From contig NZ_JARYGY010000006.1 in the NCBI RefSeq assembly GCF_029906345.1, positions 124,001 to 188,000 on the forward strand: a stretch of 64,000 bases of DNA, given 5' to 3'. Positions within the stretch are counted from its first letter, which is position 1, and the number at the start of each line of letters is the position of its first letter. The translations under genes and the position numbers were made by a program. The notes beneath the pieces were generated by a model. The model saw only the letters and a program-made list of their open reading frames with translations. It did no database searches and was not told where the DNA came from. Shown piece after piece: positions 1 to 7,339 of the stretch. Source of the stretch: Aquimarina mycalae (GTDB taxonomy: Bacteria > Bacteroidota > Bacteroidia > Flavobacteriales > Flavobacteriaceae).

Positions 1-2046
1 ACGATAGCAGAGACTATTGATGTATTACAAAAAGAATATAAAGATATAATTGCAATTAATGTAGAGGAAAGCAATTTCGTTGTTGCTACGGTTGTAACAC
101 ACTTAGGAAAAAGCAAAAGGATATATGTTGATCCTAGAACTGGTGAAGAATTAGGAGAACCCAGAAATAAGTCTAATGTTTTTGAGTTTGCTACCAACCT
201 TCATCGATCCTTATTCTTAAAAAGTTTAGGACGTTTTTTTGTTGGTTTAATTTCCTTTTTATTGGTTATTATAGTTATTACTGGGATCCTTCTGATTCTT
301 AAAAGGCAAGGTGGTATTTCGAGGTTTTTTTCAAAGATAAATAAGGAATATTCAAACCAGTATTATCATATTGTTTTAGGAAGGTGGTTTTTAATACCCA
401 TACTCATTATTGCGGTAACTGGAGTGTACTTGTCTTTAGAAAAGTTTTCTTTATTGCCAAAACATTCTTTTTCTAATCAAGCAAATTTTGACAAGAGTCA
501 AACGAGTAGTGTCATAGCTATTGTAGATTTCCCAGTTTTTAAGAACACTTCTCTTAAAGAAGTTAAAAATATAGATTTTCCATTTTCTGAGGACGTAGAA
601 GATTATTTTACCGTAGCTCTAATAAATAAGGAGCTTTTGGTTCATCAATTTAGTGGTGTTGTTCTTAGTGAACAGCAATATCCTTTTGTGAAAATAGTAT
701 CCTATTATAGTCTCTTGTTGCATACAGGAAGAGGTAATGTATTATGGTCGATTATTTTGTTAATCAGTTGTGGATCCATGCTGTTTTTTATGTATTCAGG
801 ATTTTATATGACTGTTAAGCGTCAAAGCGAAAGTAAACTTGTTTACAATAACGAAAATAAGGATTCATGTGAGTATGTTATTTTAGTAGGATCAGAAAAT
901 GGTTCCACATTTACTTTTGCAAATCTGTTAAAAAATGTAATCTCAGCGGTAAATAAAACCGTATTTATTTCAGAACTAAATTCATATACTACGTTTCAAC
1001 AAGCAAAACAGATTATTGTTATCACTGCTACTTATGGCGAAGGTGAGGCTCCCACAAATGCAAAGAAGTTTATGCATTTGTTTAAGAAAATTCAACCTAT
1101 CAATGAACTTCAGTTTTCGGTAGTTGGTTTGGGATCGAGGGCATATCCTGATTTTTGTAAATATGCAGAAGATATTGAAGAAATACTCGAGTCGCATTCT
1201 AAATTTACTTCTATTTTACCGTTACAAAAAATAAATAATAAAGCTATCGATGAGTTTCAAGAATGGATGAAGAAATGGGGTAACGCTATTGGGTTGCCTA
1301 TAACAACAGAAACTCTTGAAGAAACAGAGAAGTTGGATTATGAAGATTTTACAGTTGTTGATAGGACAGCTGTAAATTCGGATAATACATTTTTACTGCG
1401 TTTACAACCTTTAAAATCTTCAATGAAATTTTGCTCTGGAGATTTATTGGCTATTCGTCCTAATGAAAATACAGTAGATAGATTGTATTCGATAGGAAAA
1501 GTAGATGGAACAATTTTATTAAGCATAAAAAGGCATGAAATGGGTGTTTGTTCTTCATATTTAGAACAGTTACATCAAGGAGATGTAATAAACGCTAGAA
1601 TTAAACGAAATGAAGCATTTTATTTTCCGAGCTCAGCAAATACAGTAGTTTTGATAGCAAATGGAACAGGTGTTGCTCCTTTTTTGGGCATGATAGAAAA
1701 CAAAAGTAAACACAGCAACGCTCATTTGTTTTGGGGAGTAAGAACTAAAAAATCACTCGCTATTTATGATGGTTTTATAAAATCTGATATTGTTAAGAGC
1801 CAATTTTCTGATGGTTATATCGCATACTCTCAAGAAAACGATTGTGTTTATATTCAAAATATAGTTGCGAATAAAGCTAATTTTATAGCAGAGACTCTTC
1901 AAAAAGATGGAGTAATTATGATATGTGGTTCTACTAACATGCAAAAAGCAGTACTTTCTGTACTAGAAAATATAACAGAAGATAAACTAAAAACACCACT
2001 GCAAATATTCCACAATAACGAACAGATCAGAATGGATTGCTATTAA
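1..2046 (+). CDS. PepSY-TM / flavodoxin / FNR-type reductase, 5' partial
   Basis: The reading frame is open from base 1, so the N-terminus lies outside the window; the first in-window start-like codon (TTG, 262) falls inside a membrane helix and is not a start. Reading from base 1, the protein has a PepSY-like segment, a helix near residues 78-100, further helices near 129-146 and 244-265, then a flavodoxin domain (ATYGEGEAPTN, VVGLGSRAYPDF) and a C-terminal FAD/NAD reductase domain (RLYSIGKV, ANGTGVAPFLGM, MICGSTNMQ). This is the layout of Bacteroidota fusions of a PepSY-TM reductase to a sulfite-reductase-flavoprotein-like module. Such proteins are thought to pass electrons from NAD(P)H through FMN/FAD across the inner membrane, often to reduce ferric siderophores beside TonB receptors. 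Any such partner would lie upstream of the window. The architecture is clear; the substrate is inferred. Confidence 0.85.
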   Translation, partial: TIAETIDVLQKEYKDIIAINVEESNFVVATVVTHLGKSKRIYVDPRTGEELGEPRNKSNVFEFATNLHRSLFLKSLGRFFVGLISFLLVIIVITGILLILKRQGGISRFFSKINKEYSNQYYHIVLGRWFLIPILIIAVTGVYLSLEKFSLLPKHSFSNQANFDKSQTSSVIAIVDFPVFKNTSLKEVKNIDFPFSEDVEDYFTVALINKELLVHQFSGVVLSEQQYPFVKIVSYYSLLLHTGRGNVLWSIILLISCGSMLFFMYSGFYMTVKRQSESKLVYNNENKDSCEYVILVGSENGSTFTFANLLKNVISAVNKTVFISELNSYTTFQQAKQIIVITATYGEGEAPTNAKKFMHLFKKIQPINELQFSVVGLGSRAYPDFCKYAEDIEEILESHSKFTSILPLQKINNKAIDEFQEWMKKWGNAIGLPITTETLEETEKLDYEDFTVVDRTAVNSDNTFLLRLQPLKSSMKFCSGDLLAIRPNENTVDRLYSIGKVDGTILLSIKRHEMGVCSSYLEQLHQGDVINARIKRNEAFYFPSSANTVVLIANGTGVAPFLGMIENKSKHSNAHLFWGVRTKKSLAIYDGFIKSDIVKSQFSDGYIAYSQENDCVYIQNIVANKANFIAETLQKDGVIMICGSTNMQKAVLSVLENITEDKLKTPLQIFHNNEQIRMDCY

Positions 2047-2166
2047 ACATAACAAAGAATGATCATTAGATAGTTGCTAACATCAGGAAGAGTTATTATA
2101 AATATCAAATATTTGTATGGTAAAATTATTGTATCACGTATTTTTGCCATCCAAAAGAATCTTCCA

Positions 2167-3195
2167 ATGTATAAATCATTAATTCGTCCAATTTTATTTA
2201 AATACGATCCTGAAGAGGTGCATCATTTTACTTTTAAAATGATCAGAACGTTGTCAAAAATCCCGCTGGTTTCAGGAATTTTTAGAAGCATTTATCAAGT
2301 AGAAAATGCTAATTTGGAGAGAGAAGTTTTTGGATTAAAATTTAAAAACCCAGTAGGTTTAGCAGCAGGATTTGATAAAGATGCTAAATTATTTAATGAG
2401 TTATCTAATTTTGGATTTGGCTTTGTAGAAATCGGGACGCTTACACCAAAACCGCAAGATGGGAACCCCAAAAAGAGGCTATTCCGATTAAAGGATGATA
2501 GTGCAATTATTAATAGAATGGGGTTTAATAATGGTGGAGTAGAAGATGCAGTAAAACGACTGAAGAAAAACAAAGGAGTTTTAATAGGCGGTAATATTGG
2601 TAAAAATAAAGTAACACCTAATGAAACTGCAGTAGAAGATTACAAGATATGTTTTGATGCGCTTTTTGATTATGTGGATTATTTTGTAGTGAATGTTAGC
2701 TCACCCAATACTCCTAATTTAAGAGCATTACAAGATAAAGAACCGTTGACAGCGTTATTAAATACGTTGCAAACAAAAAATAAGGAAAAGGAAATTTCTA
2801 AGCCGATCCTGCTTAAAATAGCTCCAGATCTTACAAACGAACAACTTCTGGATATTATTGATATAGTAAAGGAAACTAACATAGCAGGAGTCATTGCTGC
2901 CAATACAACAATTTCAAGAAAAGGATTAAAATCAAATATAACATTGACTAATGAAAAAGGTGGATTGAGTGGTAAACCTTTAACCAACCGATCTACGGAG
3001 GTCATTAGATTTTTATCAGAAAAAAGTAACAAAGCATTCCCGATTATTGGGGTAGGTGGTATTCATACAGCTTCTGATGCAATAGAAAAAATAGAAGCAG
3101 GCGCAAGTTTGGTACAGCTTTATACAGGTTTTATCTACGAAGGACCAAAACTGATTAAGGATATTAATAAAGAAGTAATCAAAAGAGGTTTATAA
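2167..3195 (+). CDS. pyrD: dihydroorotate dehydrogenase, quinone-linked class 2
   Basis: The 342-residue enzyme oxidises dihydroorotate to orotate in pyrimidine synthesis, using FMN and membrane quinone. The N-terminal helix (residues 1-40) is the membrane-tunnel region typical of class 2 enzymes. The FMN barrel shows [14 protein letters not shown], the [12 protein letters not shown] loop, NRMGFNN, and the [12 protein letters not shown] segment with the catalytic serine of class 2. I start at the ATG at 2167 because it gives MYKSLIRP, the usual family N-terminus. The frame is open back to a TTG at 2074, but those 31 residues do not fit the family and cover a TATTTTTG promoter-like element. 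It follows the upstream reductase by 120 bp and converges on the spondin-like gene with a 1-bp gap. Confidence 0.95.
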   Translation: MYKSLIRPILFKYDPEEVHHFTFKMIRTLSKIPLVSGIFRSIYQVENANLEREVFGLKFKNPVGLAAGFDKDAKLFNELSNFGFGFVEIGTLTPKPQDGNPKKRLFRLKDDSAIINRMGFNNGGVEDAVKRLKKNKGVLIGGNIGKNKVTPNETAVEDYKICFDALFDYVDYFVVNVSSPNTPNLRALQDKEPLTALLNTLQTKNKEKEISKPILLKIAPDLTNEQLLDIIDIVKETNIAGVIAANTTISRKGLKSNITLTNEKGGLSGKPLTNRSTEVIRFLSEKSNKAFPIIGVGGIHTASDAIEKIEAGASLVQLYTGFIYEGPKLIKDINKEVIKRGL

Positions 3196-3196
3196 G

Positions 3197-4108
3197 CTAC
3201 CTCAAGATTATTTTTTGAGTTTTTGTGTTTCCAAGATTTGTGTGTAGTCGAACTAAATAAATACCAGAATTTAGGTTGGTAAGGTTCAGATTTATATTAG
3301 AATTACTTTGCTTAAAATCATATTTTCTAACTTGTTTTCCTAAAACATTATAGATCTCTATTTCTTTGATTATAGATGATTTAGCTGTTGAAATAGTAAT
3401 GTTTCCATTACTAGGATTAGGAGAAACAGTGATCTTATCATTTTCAGTATCAAAATCCTGAACATTAAGCACTTTTTGAGTAAAAACAATGGTTCCTATT
3501 TTTGCAGAATTAAATGGCGAATTTGAAGGAGAAAGCATAGAAATAGCTTCATGTGGATTAGTAGAGGAGTTGTCAAGGCTGTATCCAGTTCCTTCTTCGG
3601 TCCCTGCATCATATGGAAACAAATCCATAGTGATTTGTGGAATCCATTGACCTCCACCATCAATCAAGGATACGCTGTTTACAGCTATCATCCAATCTGG
3701 ACTAGGAGCAATCATGGATGCAAGGCTGATTAAAGGGTAGTTTGAACTTATAGTAAGGTCACTAATGGTAATCGTTTTATTGGAAGGTGTAGGGAATAAA
3801 TTAGAACCTTCTATGAATTGATCTGAATTACTTGCTGCAATTGCTATATTCACTTCATCTCTGAAGTCACTAAAAAGTCCTAATTCAGCAACATCTTCAA
3901 TTCCTGGAGTAGCAAAACCACCTAATTCTAAGAATGTGACCATATTATTATGAGCTGCTCCAACGAGTTCAGTAAAATGAGCACTGCCAGGTAAGGCTCC
4001 ATGAGCATCCCAATTGCTTGTAAATACAATATCATATACCGCTGTTGTTTGACTAAATGTTGTGAATGAGAATAACAGTAACGTAGTTTTTAGAATAAGC
4101 TTTTTCAT
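3197..4108 (-). CDS. exported spondin_N-domain protein with T9SS type A sorting domain
   Basis: The 303-residue precursor has an N-terminal signal peptide (KKLILKTTLLLFSFTTFSQ). Residues about 20-215 resemble the N-terminal domain of F-spondin: VYDIVFTSNWDAHGALPGSA, then HFTELVGAAHN, then SPDWMIAVNSVSLID, which is close to the SPDW segment of that family. Residues about 225-303 are a type IX secretion sorting domain (TVSPNPSNGNITIS, IYNVLGKQV, LNSGIYLVRL, KTQKIILR). The protein should cross the inner membrane by Sec and be released or anchored at the cell surface by T9SS. Spondin domains in eukaryotes bind matrix components; the bacterial role is unknown. It is a stand-alone gene, convergent with pyrD and divergent from the lysE-like gene. 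Confidence 0.8.
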   Translation of the reverse strand: MKKLILKTTLLLFSFTTFSQTTAVYDIVFTSNWDAHGALPGSAHFTELVGAAHNNMVTFLELGGFATPGIEDVAELGLFSDFRDEVNIAIAASNSDQFIEGSNLFPTPSNKTITISDLTISSNYPLISLASMIAPSPDWMIAVNSVSLIDGGGQWIPQITMDLFPYDAGTEEGTGYSLDNSSTNPHEAISMLSPSNSPFNSAKIGTIVFTQKVLNVQDFDTENDKITVSPNPSNGNITISTAKSSIIKEIEIYNVLGKQVRKYDFKQSNSNINLNLTNLNSGIYLVRLHTNLGNTKTQKIILR

Positions 4109-4201
4109 TTGTGTGGTTATTAAGTGTATTGATTGGTGTTATATAATTAAAACAGTTAACATTGACTTTTCCCTAATTTGTGATAATAATCTTAATATGA
4201 A

Positions 4202-4230
4202 TTGATTTTAAAATGATATGTATATTTTTG
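4202..4230 (+). promoter_or_regulatory. promoter of the lysE-like gene
   Basis: TTG at 4202-4204, an 18-base spacer, and TATTTTTG at 4223-4230 match the Flavobacteriia sigma-A consensus TTG-N17-23-TAnnTTTG. Transcription should begin a few bases after 4230, giving a leader of about 35 nt before the ATG at 4271. Confidence 0.6.
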
Positions 4231-4270
4231 AGCTGTCGGTTATATATACAAAACCTTACAAAAAACAAGA

Positions 4271-4897
4271 ATGAATTTTGAAATCCTGTACACTTTTATA
4301 ATTGCTACAACTGCATTATCTATTTCTCCAGGGCCAGATAATATATATGTGTTGATGCAAAGTATTGTTAATGGTAGAAAATATGGACTTGCTACTGTTG
4401 CTGGTTTAATATCGGGTTGCCTGGTACATACTACCTTGGTTGCTTTTGGGGTATCTGCTATTATTAAACAAAGTGAAGTGTTGTTTTTTATTATAAAATT
4501 ATTGGGTGCCTTGTATTTATTCTTTTTAGCTTATAAGGTTTGGAAAAATAGTGCGGCAATAGAACTTTCTGCCAATTCTGTGGAGAAAAAAAGCTTAGGG
4601 CAATTATTTAGGCAAGGATTTATTATGAATGTATTAAACCCCAAAGTGTCTATTTTTTTTCTAGCCTTTTTCCCAGGTTTTTTATTCAGTACAACATTAA
4701 GTAATGCAACACAGTTTTATGTACTCGGTTTTTTGTTTATGAGTGTATCTTTTTTGGTATTTGGTTTGATAGCTTTGGGAGCAGGATATATATCTGATTA
4801 TATTAAAACGAATTCTAAGGTAGGTGTATTCTTAAAATGGTTGCAGATTGTCGTATTTATTGGGATAGGAATTTTTGTACTCTTTTCAGAAAAATAA
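4271..4897 (+). CDS. LysE/RhtB-family amino-acid exporter
   Basis: This 208-residue inner-membrane protein has about six hydrophobic segments. It carries the family signature near the N-terminus (ISPGPDNIYVLMQSIVNGRK, residues 18-37) and the conserved GFIMNVLNPKVSIFFLAFFP region in the middle. LysE/RhtB proteins export amino acids or their derivatives by proton exchange; the substrate cannot be told. The length is normal. A strong hairpin (4914-4945) closes the gene. The last 16 residues (IVVFIGIGIFVLFSEK) recur, slightly changed, 346 bp downstream at 5249-5299, beyond the opposite-strand peptide gene. Confidence 0.85.
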   Translation: MNFEILYTFIIATTALSISPGPDNIYVLMQSIVNGRKYGLATVAGLISGCLVHTTLVAFGVSAIIKQSEVLFFIIKLLGALYLFFLAYKVWKNSAAIELSANSVEKKSLGQLFRQGFIMNVLNPKVSIFFLAFFPGFLFSTTLSNATQFYVLGFLFMSVSFLVFGLIALGAGYISDYIKTNSKVGVFLKWLQIVVFIGIGIFVLFSEK

Positions 4898-4913
4898 AAG
4901 TTATTTTAATTAT

Positions 4914-4945
4914 AAAAAGGCTACTTAAATTTAAGTAGCCTTTTT
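4914..4945. terminator. bidirectional intrinsic terminator between lysE-like gene and GG-leader peptide gene
   Basis: The inverted repeat AAAGGCTACTTAAA / TTTAAGTAGCCTTT is perfect and has an A-run on one side and a T-run on the other, so it can end transcription from both convergent genes. Confidence 0.85.
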
Positions 4946-4952
4946 ATGAAGT

Positions 4953-5132
4953 TTATAGAACATTACTATCAGAATCATCGTATTCTTCATCGTAAATACA
5001 ACCTAATCCACTCCAAGTATGTCCTGCAAGTTCACATTCTATTGCTGCAGCAAGATTCCCACCATTAATAGATTTTAATCCATTTTTATTCAATTTTTGT
5101 ACTCCATCCAATTTTAAAATGTTTTTCAGCAT
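4953..5132 (-). CDS. GG-leader peptide precursor 1 (59 aa)
   Basis: This short gene encodes 59 residues. The leader (MLKNILKLDGVQKLNKNGLK, then SINGG; residues 1-25) aligns without gaps to the leaders at 6699 and 6990. The presumed core (residues 26-59) starts NLAAAIECELAGHTW, has two cysteines (C33, C45) and ends in the acidic tail EEYDDSDSNVL. Leaders of this type, ending in Gly-Gly, are known in Bacteroidota natural-product and bacteriocin-like precursors. They are normally cut by a C39 peptidase fused to an ABC exporter, but no such transporter is in the window. It ends against the terminator shared with lysE and lies upstream (on its strand) of a lysE-like 3' remnant. The ORF and leader homology are seen directly; an antimicrobial or signalling role is inferred. 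Confidence 0.75.
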   Translation of the reverse strand: MLKNILKLDGVQKLNKNGLKSINGGNLAAAIECELAGHTWSGLGCIYDEEYDDSDSNVL

Positions 5133-5242
5133 AATTTTTGTTTTAAATTATTAATATGTATTATGATTCAAGTATTGAATCTTTATAAGTATGTTCAACA
5201 AAAAGTAAAATGTTACTATCAAAAAAAAACTTATTTTAAATA

Positions 5243-5299
5243 ATAGGAATTGTAGTCTTTCTCGGAATAAGAATTTTTGTCCTCTTTTCTGAAAAATAA
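5243..5299 (+). pseudogene. remnant 3' end of a second lysE-like gene
   Basis: The frame encodes IGIVVFLGIRIFVLFSEK followed by TAA, against IVVFIGIGIFVLFSEK at the end of the lysE-like gene. Over 51 bases I count 8 differences, five of them silent third-position changes, which suggests this copy was once translated. There is no start and no upstream lysE-like sequence, so only the tail survives. The GG-leader peptide gene lies between the two copies. Confidence 0.6.
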
Positions 5300-5348
5300 T
5301 CATATTTTTATACTCTTAATTGAACTTCTTTTAGACAGAAGCTAGTAA

Positions 5349-6215
5349 ATGACAGAAAAAATAAAAATTATTGAATGTCCGAGAGATGCTATGCAAGGTA
5401 TCAAGGACTTTATTCCTACAGAAAAAAAGATTCAGTATATACAATCTCTATTACGTTGTGGGTTTGATACGATAGATTTCGGAAGTTTTGTGTCTCCCAA
5501 AGCAATTCCGCAGATGGTAGATACGGCTAAAGTTTTGGATGGATTGGATCTATCTTCTACAGAAAGTAAATTATTAGCAATTATAGCTAATGTGCGTGGT
5601 GCCAATGATGCCGTACAGCATAAGGAGATTGATTATTTGGGATACCCTTTTTCGATCTCAGAAAATTTCCAAATGCGTAATACACACAAAACCATTGCAG
5701 AATCTGTCAATACACTGCAAGAGATTTTAAACATTGCGGATAAGTATAATAAAAAAGTAGTAGCGTATCTATCTATGGGTTTTGGTAATCCTTATGGAGA
5801 CCCTTGGAATGTAGATATCGTTGGGGATTGGACGGAGAAACTTAGTAATATGGGAGTGAAGATTTTATCTCTATCCGATACGGTAGGTACTTCTAATCCT
5901 GAAATTATAGATTATTTATATGCTAATCTGATCCCAAAATACCCAGAAATCGAATTTGGAGCACATTTACACACCACACCAACAACCTGGCACGAAAAAG
6001 TGGATGCTGCTTATAAAGCAGGTTGTCGAAGATTCGATGGAGCCATTCAGGGATTTGGTGGCTGCCCTATGGCAAAAGATGAACTTACAGGTAATATGCC
6101 AACCGAGCAAATGCTATCATATTTTACAACGGTAAAAGCAGATACTAATGTTAAAATGATGAGTTTTGAATCTTCTCATAATGAAGCTACCAAAATATTC
6201 TCAATGTATCATTGA
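5349..6215 (+). CDS. mvaB: hydroxymethylglutaryl-CoA lyase
   Basis: The 288-residue TIM-barrel enzyme cleaves HMG-CoA to acetoacetate and acetyl-CoA, the last step of leucine breakdown. Visible motifs are IIECPRDAMQGIKDFIPTEK at the N-terminus (the R-D pair that binds metal and substrate), GFDTIDFGSFVSPKAIPQM, LSLSDTVGTSNP, EFGAHLHTT with the metal-binding HxH, and GFGGCPMAKDELTGN carrying the catalytic cysteine loop. The start fits the family. It is flanked on both sides by GG-leader peptide genes. A link with the LysE-like exporter is possible but is only suggested by proximity. Confidence 0.9.
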   Translation: MTEKIKIIECPRDAMQGIKDFIPTEKKIQYIQSLLRCGFDTIDFGSFVSPKAIPQMVDTAKVLDGLDLSSTESKLLAIIANVRGANDAVQHKEIDYLGYPFSISENFQMRNTHKTIAESVNTLQEILNIADKYNKKVVAYLSMGFGNPYGDPWNVDIVGDWTEKLSNMGVKILSLSDTVGTSNPEIIDYLYANLIPKYPEIEFGAHLHTTPTTWHEKVDAAYKAGCRRFDGAIQGFGGCPMAKDELTGNMPTEQMLSYFTTVKADTNVKMMSFESSHNEATKIFSMYH

Positions 6216-6698
6216 AATTAGATACAATAAACTTTCTATTATTTTTTAAATGTAAAAAACTGATTTTAAGAAACTTATGATTTTTTAAGATCCAAAACCT
6301 TTCTTTTTTTTATTTTTTAGGGTAAGAATTCTCTTTGATTCATACATATAAGTGTTTACTAATACAGATATATGAATGAATTACTTTTTTACGCACTAAT
6401 ACAATCTATTATTTTCTCTTTTGGAAAGAATGAAATGAATTTTCGATTACTTTCTTCTGAAAATTATTTAGGTATTAAAAAACCACGGAAACATTAGGTT
6501 GTGTTTAGATGGTAGGTACTGTGATGGATAAACCTCAGTGGTTATTACATTTCAATTGCCGAAGTAATTTTCAATACTAGAAAATAAAAGAAGCTTATAA
6601 AATATTAGCTTTTTTAAAAATATTCTTGCAAGAATAGACATAGGCTATGAGTGTCTCTAATTGTTCGTGGTAAAATCAATTTTTTAAATTTTATAATT
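6216..6698. other. 483-bp intergenic region upstream of the GG-peptide pair
   Basis: No convincing gene is present. A 41-codon frame at 6372-6497 (MNELLFYALIQSIIFSFGKN...) could be a remnant or chance. At 6481-6543 two nested stems can form: AACCAC (6481-6486) with GTGGTT (6538-6543), and AGGTT (6496-6500) with AACCT (6531-6535). A hairpin AAGCT/AGCTT with an A/T-rich middle and a following T-run sits near 6590-6616. Together these could be a structured leader with an attenuator for the peptide operon, but no known riboswitch class is recognised. The promoter is not evident. Confidence 0.35.
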
Positions 6699-6926
6699 AT
6701 GTTAAAAAACATTTTAGAATTAAATGGAGTTCAGAAATTAAATAGAAATCAACAAAAGGTAGTTAATGGTGGTGGACTAATAGGGGTTCATCCTGATGAT
6801 AGTTGCGGTCAGTGTGGTGTTTGTAAGCCTTTTGAAGAGTGTGTTGCTATATTTTGTGGTCCAAATGGTCCTTTTGGAAGCACTACACAAGGTACTGCTT
6901 GTAAAGTTGTTATTGGTCATAAATAA
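6699..6926 (+). CDS. GG-leader, six-cysteine peptide precursor 2 (75 aa)
   Basis: The frame is open from 6651, but the start is placed at the ATG at 6699, where the leader homologous to the other two precursors begins. The leader is residues 1-25, ending VVNGG. The core has six cysteines at residues 36, 39, 42, 48, 53 and 68, in the patterns SCGQCGVCKPFEEC and TACKV, with many glycines. An even cysteine number fits disulfide knots or modified thiols. It is probably cotranscribed with the similar gene 63 bp downstream. No cognate exporter or modification enzyme is nearby. The function is unknown; bacteriocin-like or signalling peptide is an inference. Confidence 0.75.
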   Translation: MLKNILELNGVQKLNRNQQKVVNGGGLIGVHPDDSCGQCGVCKPFEECVAIFCGPNGPFGSTTQGTACKVVIGHK

Positions 6927-6989
6927 TCACAAACTGTAAGTACTTCAAAATAGTACTATAATACAATTAATTTCAAATTTTTCAAGAGT

Positions 6990-7235
6990 ATGATTAATAA
7001 CATTTTAAAATTGGATGGAGCTCAAAAGTTGAGTAGAAATCAGCAAAAAAAAGTGAATGGAGGAGGATTTAATATAGGAGGTGTACCTATTGGTTCTACT
7101 TGCGATTTTAATTCATTGGCTTCTTGTTTAAATGTGTGTACAGGTTCTGGAAAAACTTGTGCTTCCTGCGCCGACAATAATCCAATTTCAGGAACTTATG
7201 AATGTAGAGTAAGTGGTTTTGGCGTTATAGGTTAA
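6990..7235 (+). CDS. GG-leader, six-cysteine peptide precursor 3 (81 aa)
   Basis: The leader (MINNILKLDGAQKLSRNQQK, then KVNGG) is 25 residues, the same length as in the other two precursors. The core (residues 26-81) is Gly/Ser rich with six cysteines at 38, 46, 50, 57, 60 and 72. Their spacing differs from precursor 2, so the two cores have diverged while the leader is kept, as expected for peptides sharing one processing system. It is the second gene of a likely two-gene operon that ends at the hairpin 7299-7330, and it converges on the TPR-CHAT gene. Confidence 0.75.
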   Translation: MINNILKLDGAQKLSRNQQKKVNGGGFNIGGVPIGSTCDFNSLASCLNVCTGSGKTCASCADNNPISGTYECRVSGFGVIG

Positions 7236-7298
7236 ATCATTTATTACGCAAATCAGAATTGATTTAGGTTAAAATCTAAATCATAATATTAGATAAAT

Positions 7299-7330
7299 AG
7301 AGAGCAAGCAGTTTAACTTGCTCTCTTTAA
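7299..7330 (+). terminator. intrinsic terminator after the GG-peptide pair
   Basis: The perfect 10-bp stem AGAGAGCAAG / CTTGCTCTCT has an 8-nt loop and is followed by a T-rich stretch. It lies between the convergent peptide operon and the CHAT gene. Confidence 0.75.
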
Positions 7331-7339
7331 TTTATCAAG

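Noticed and set aside
6372..6497. 41-codon open frame upstream of the peptide genes
   Set aside because: No recognisable domain; it overlaps the candidate structured leader; kept only as a note in the intergenic entry.
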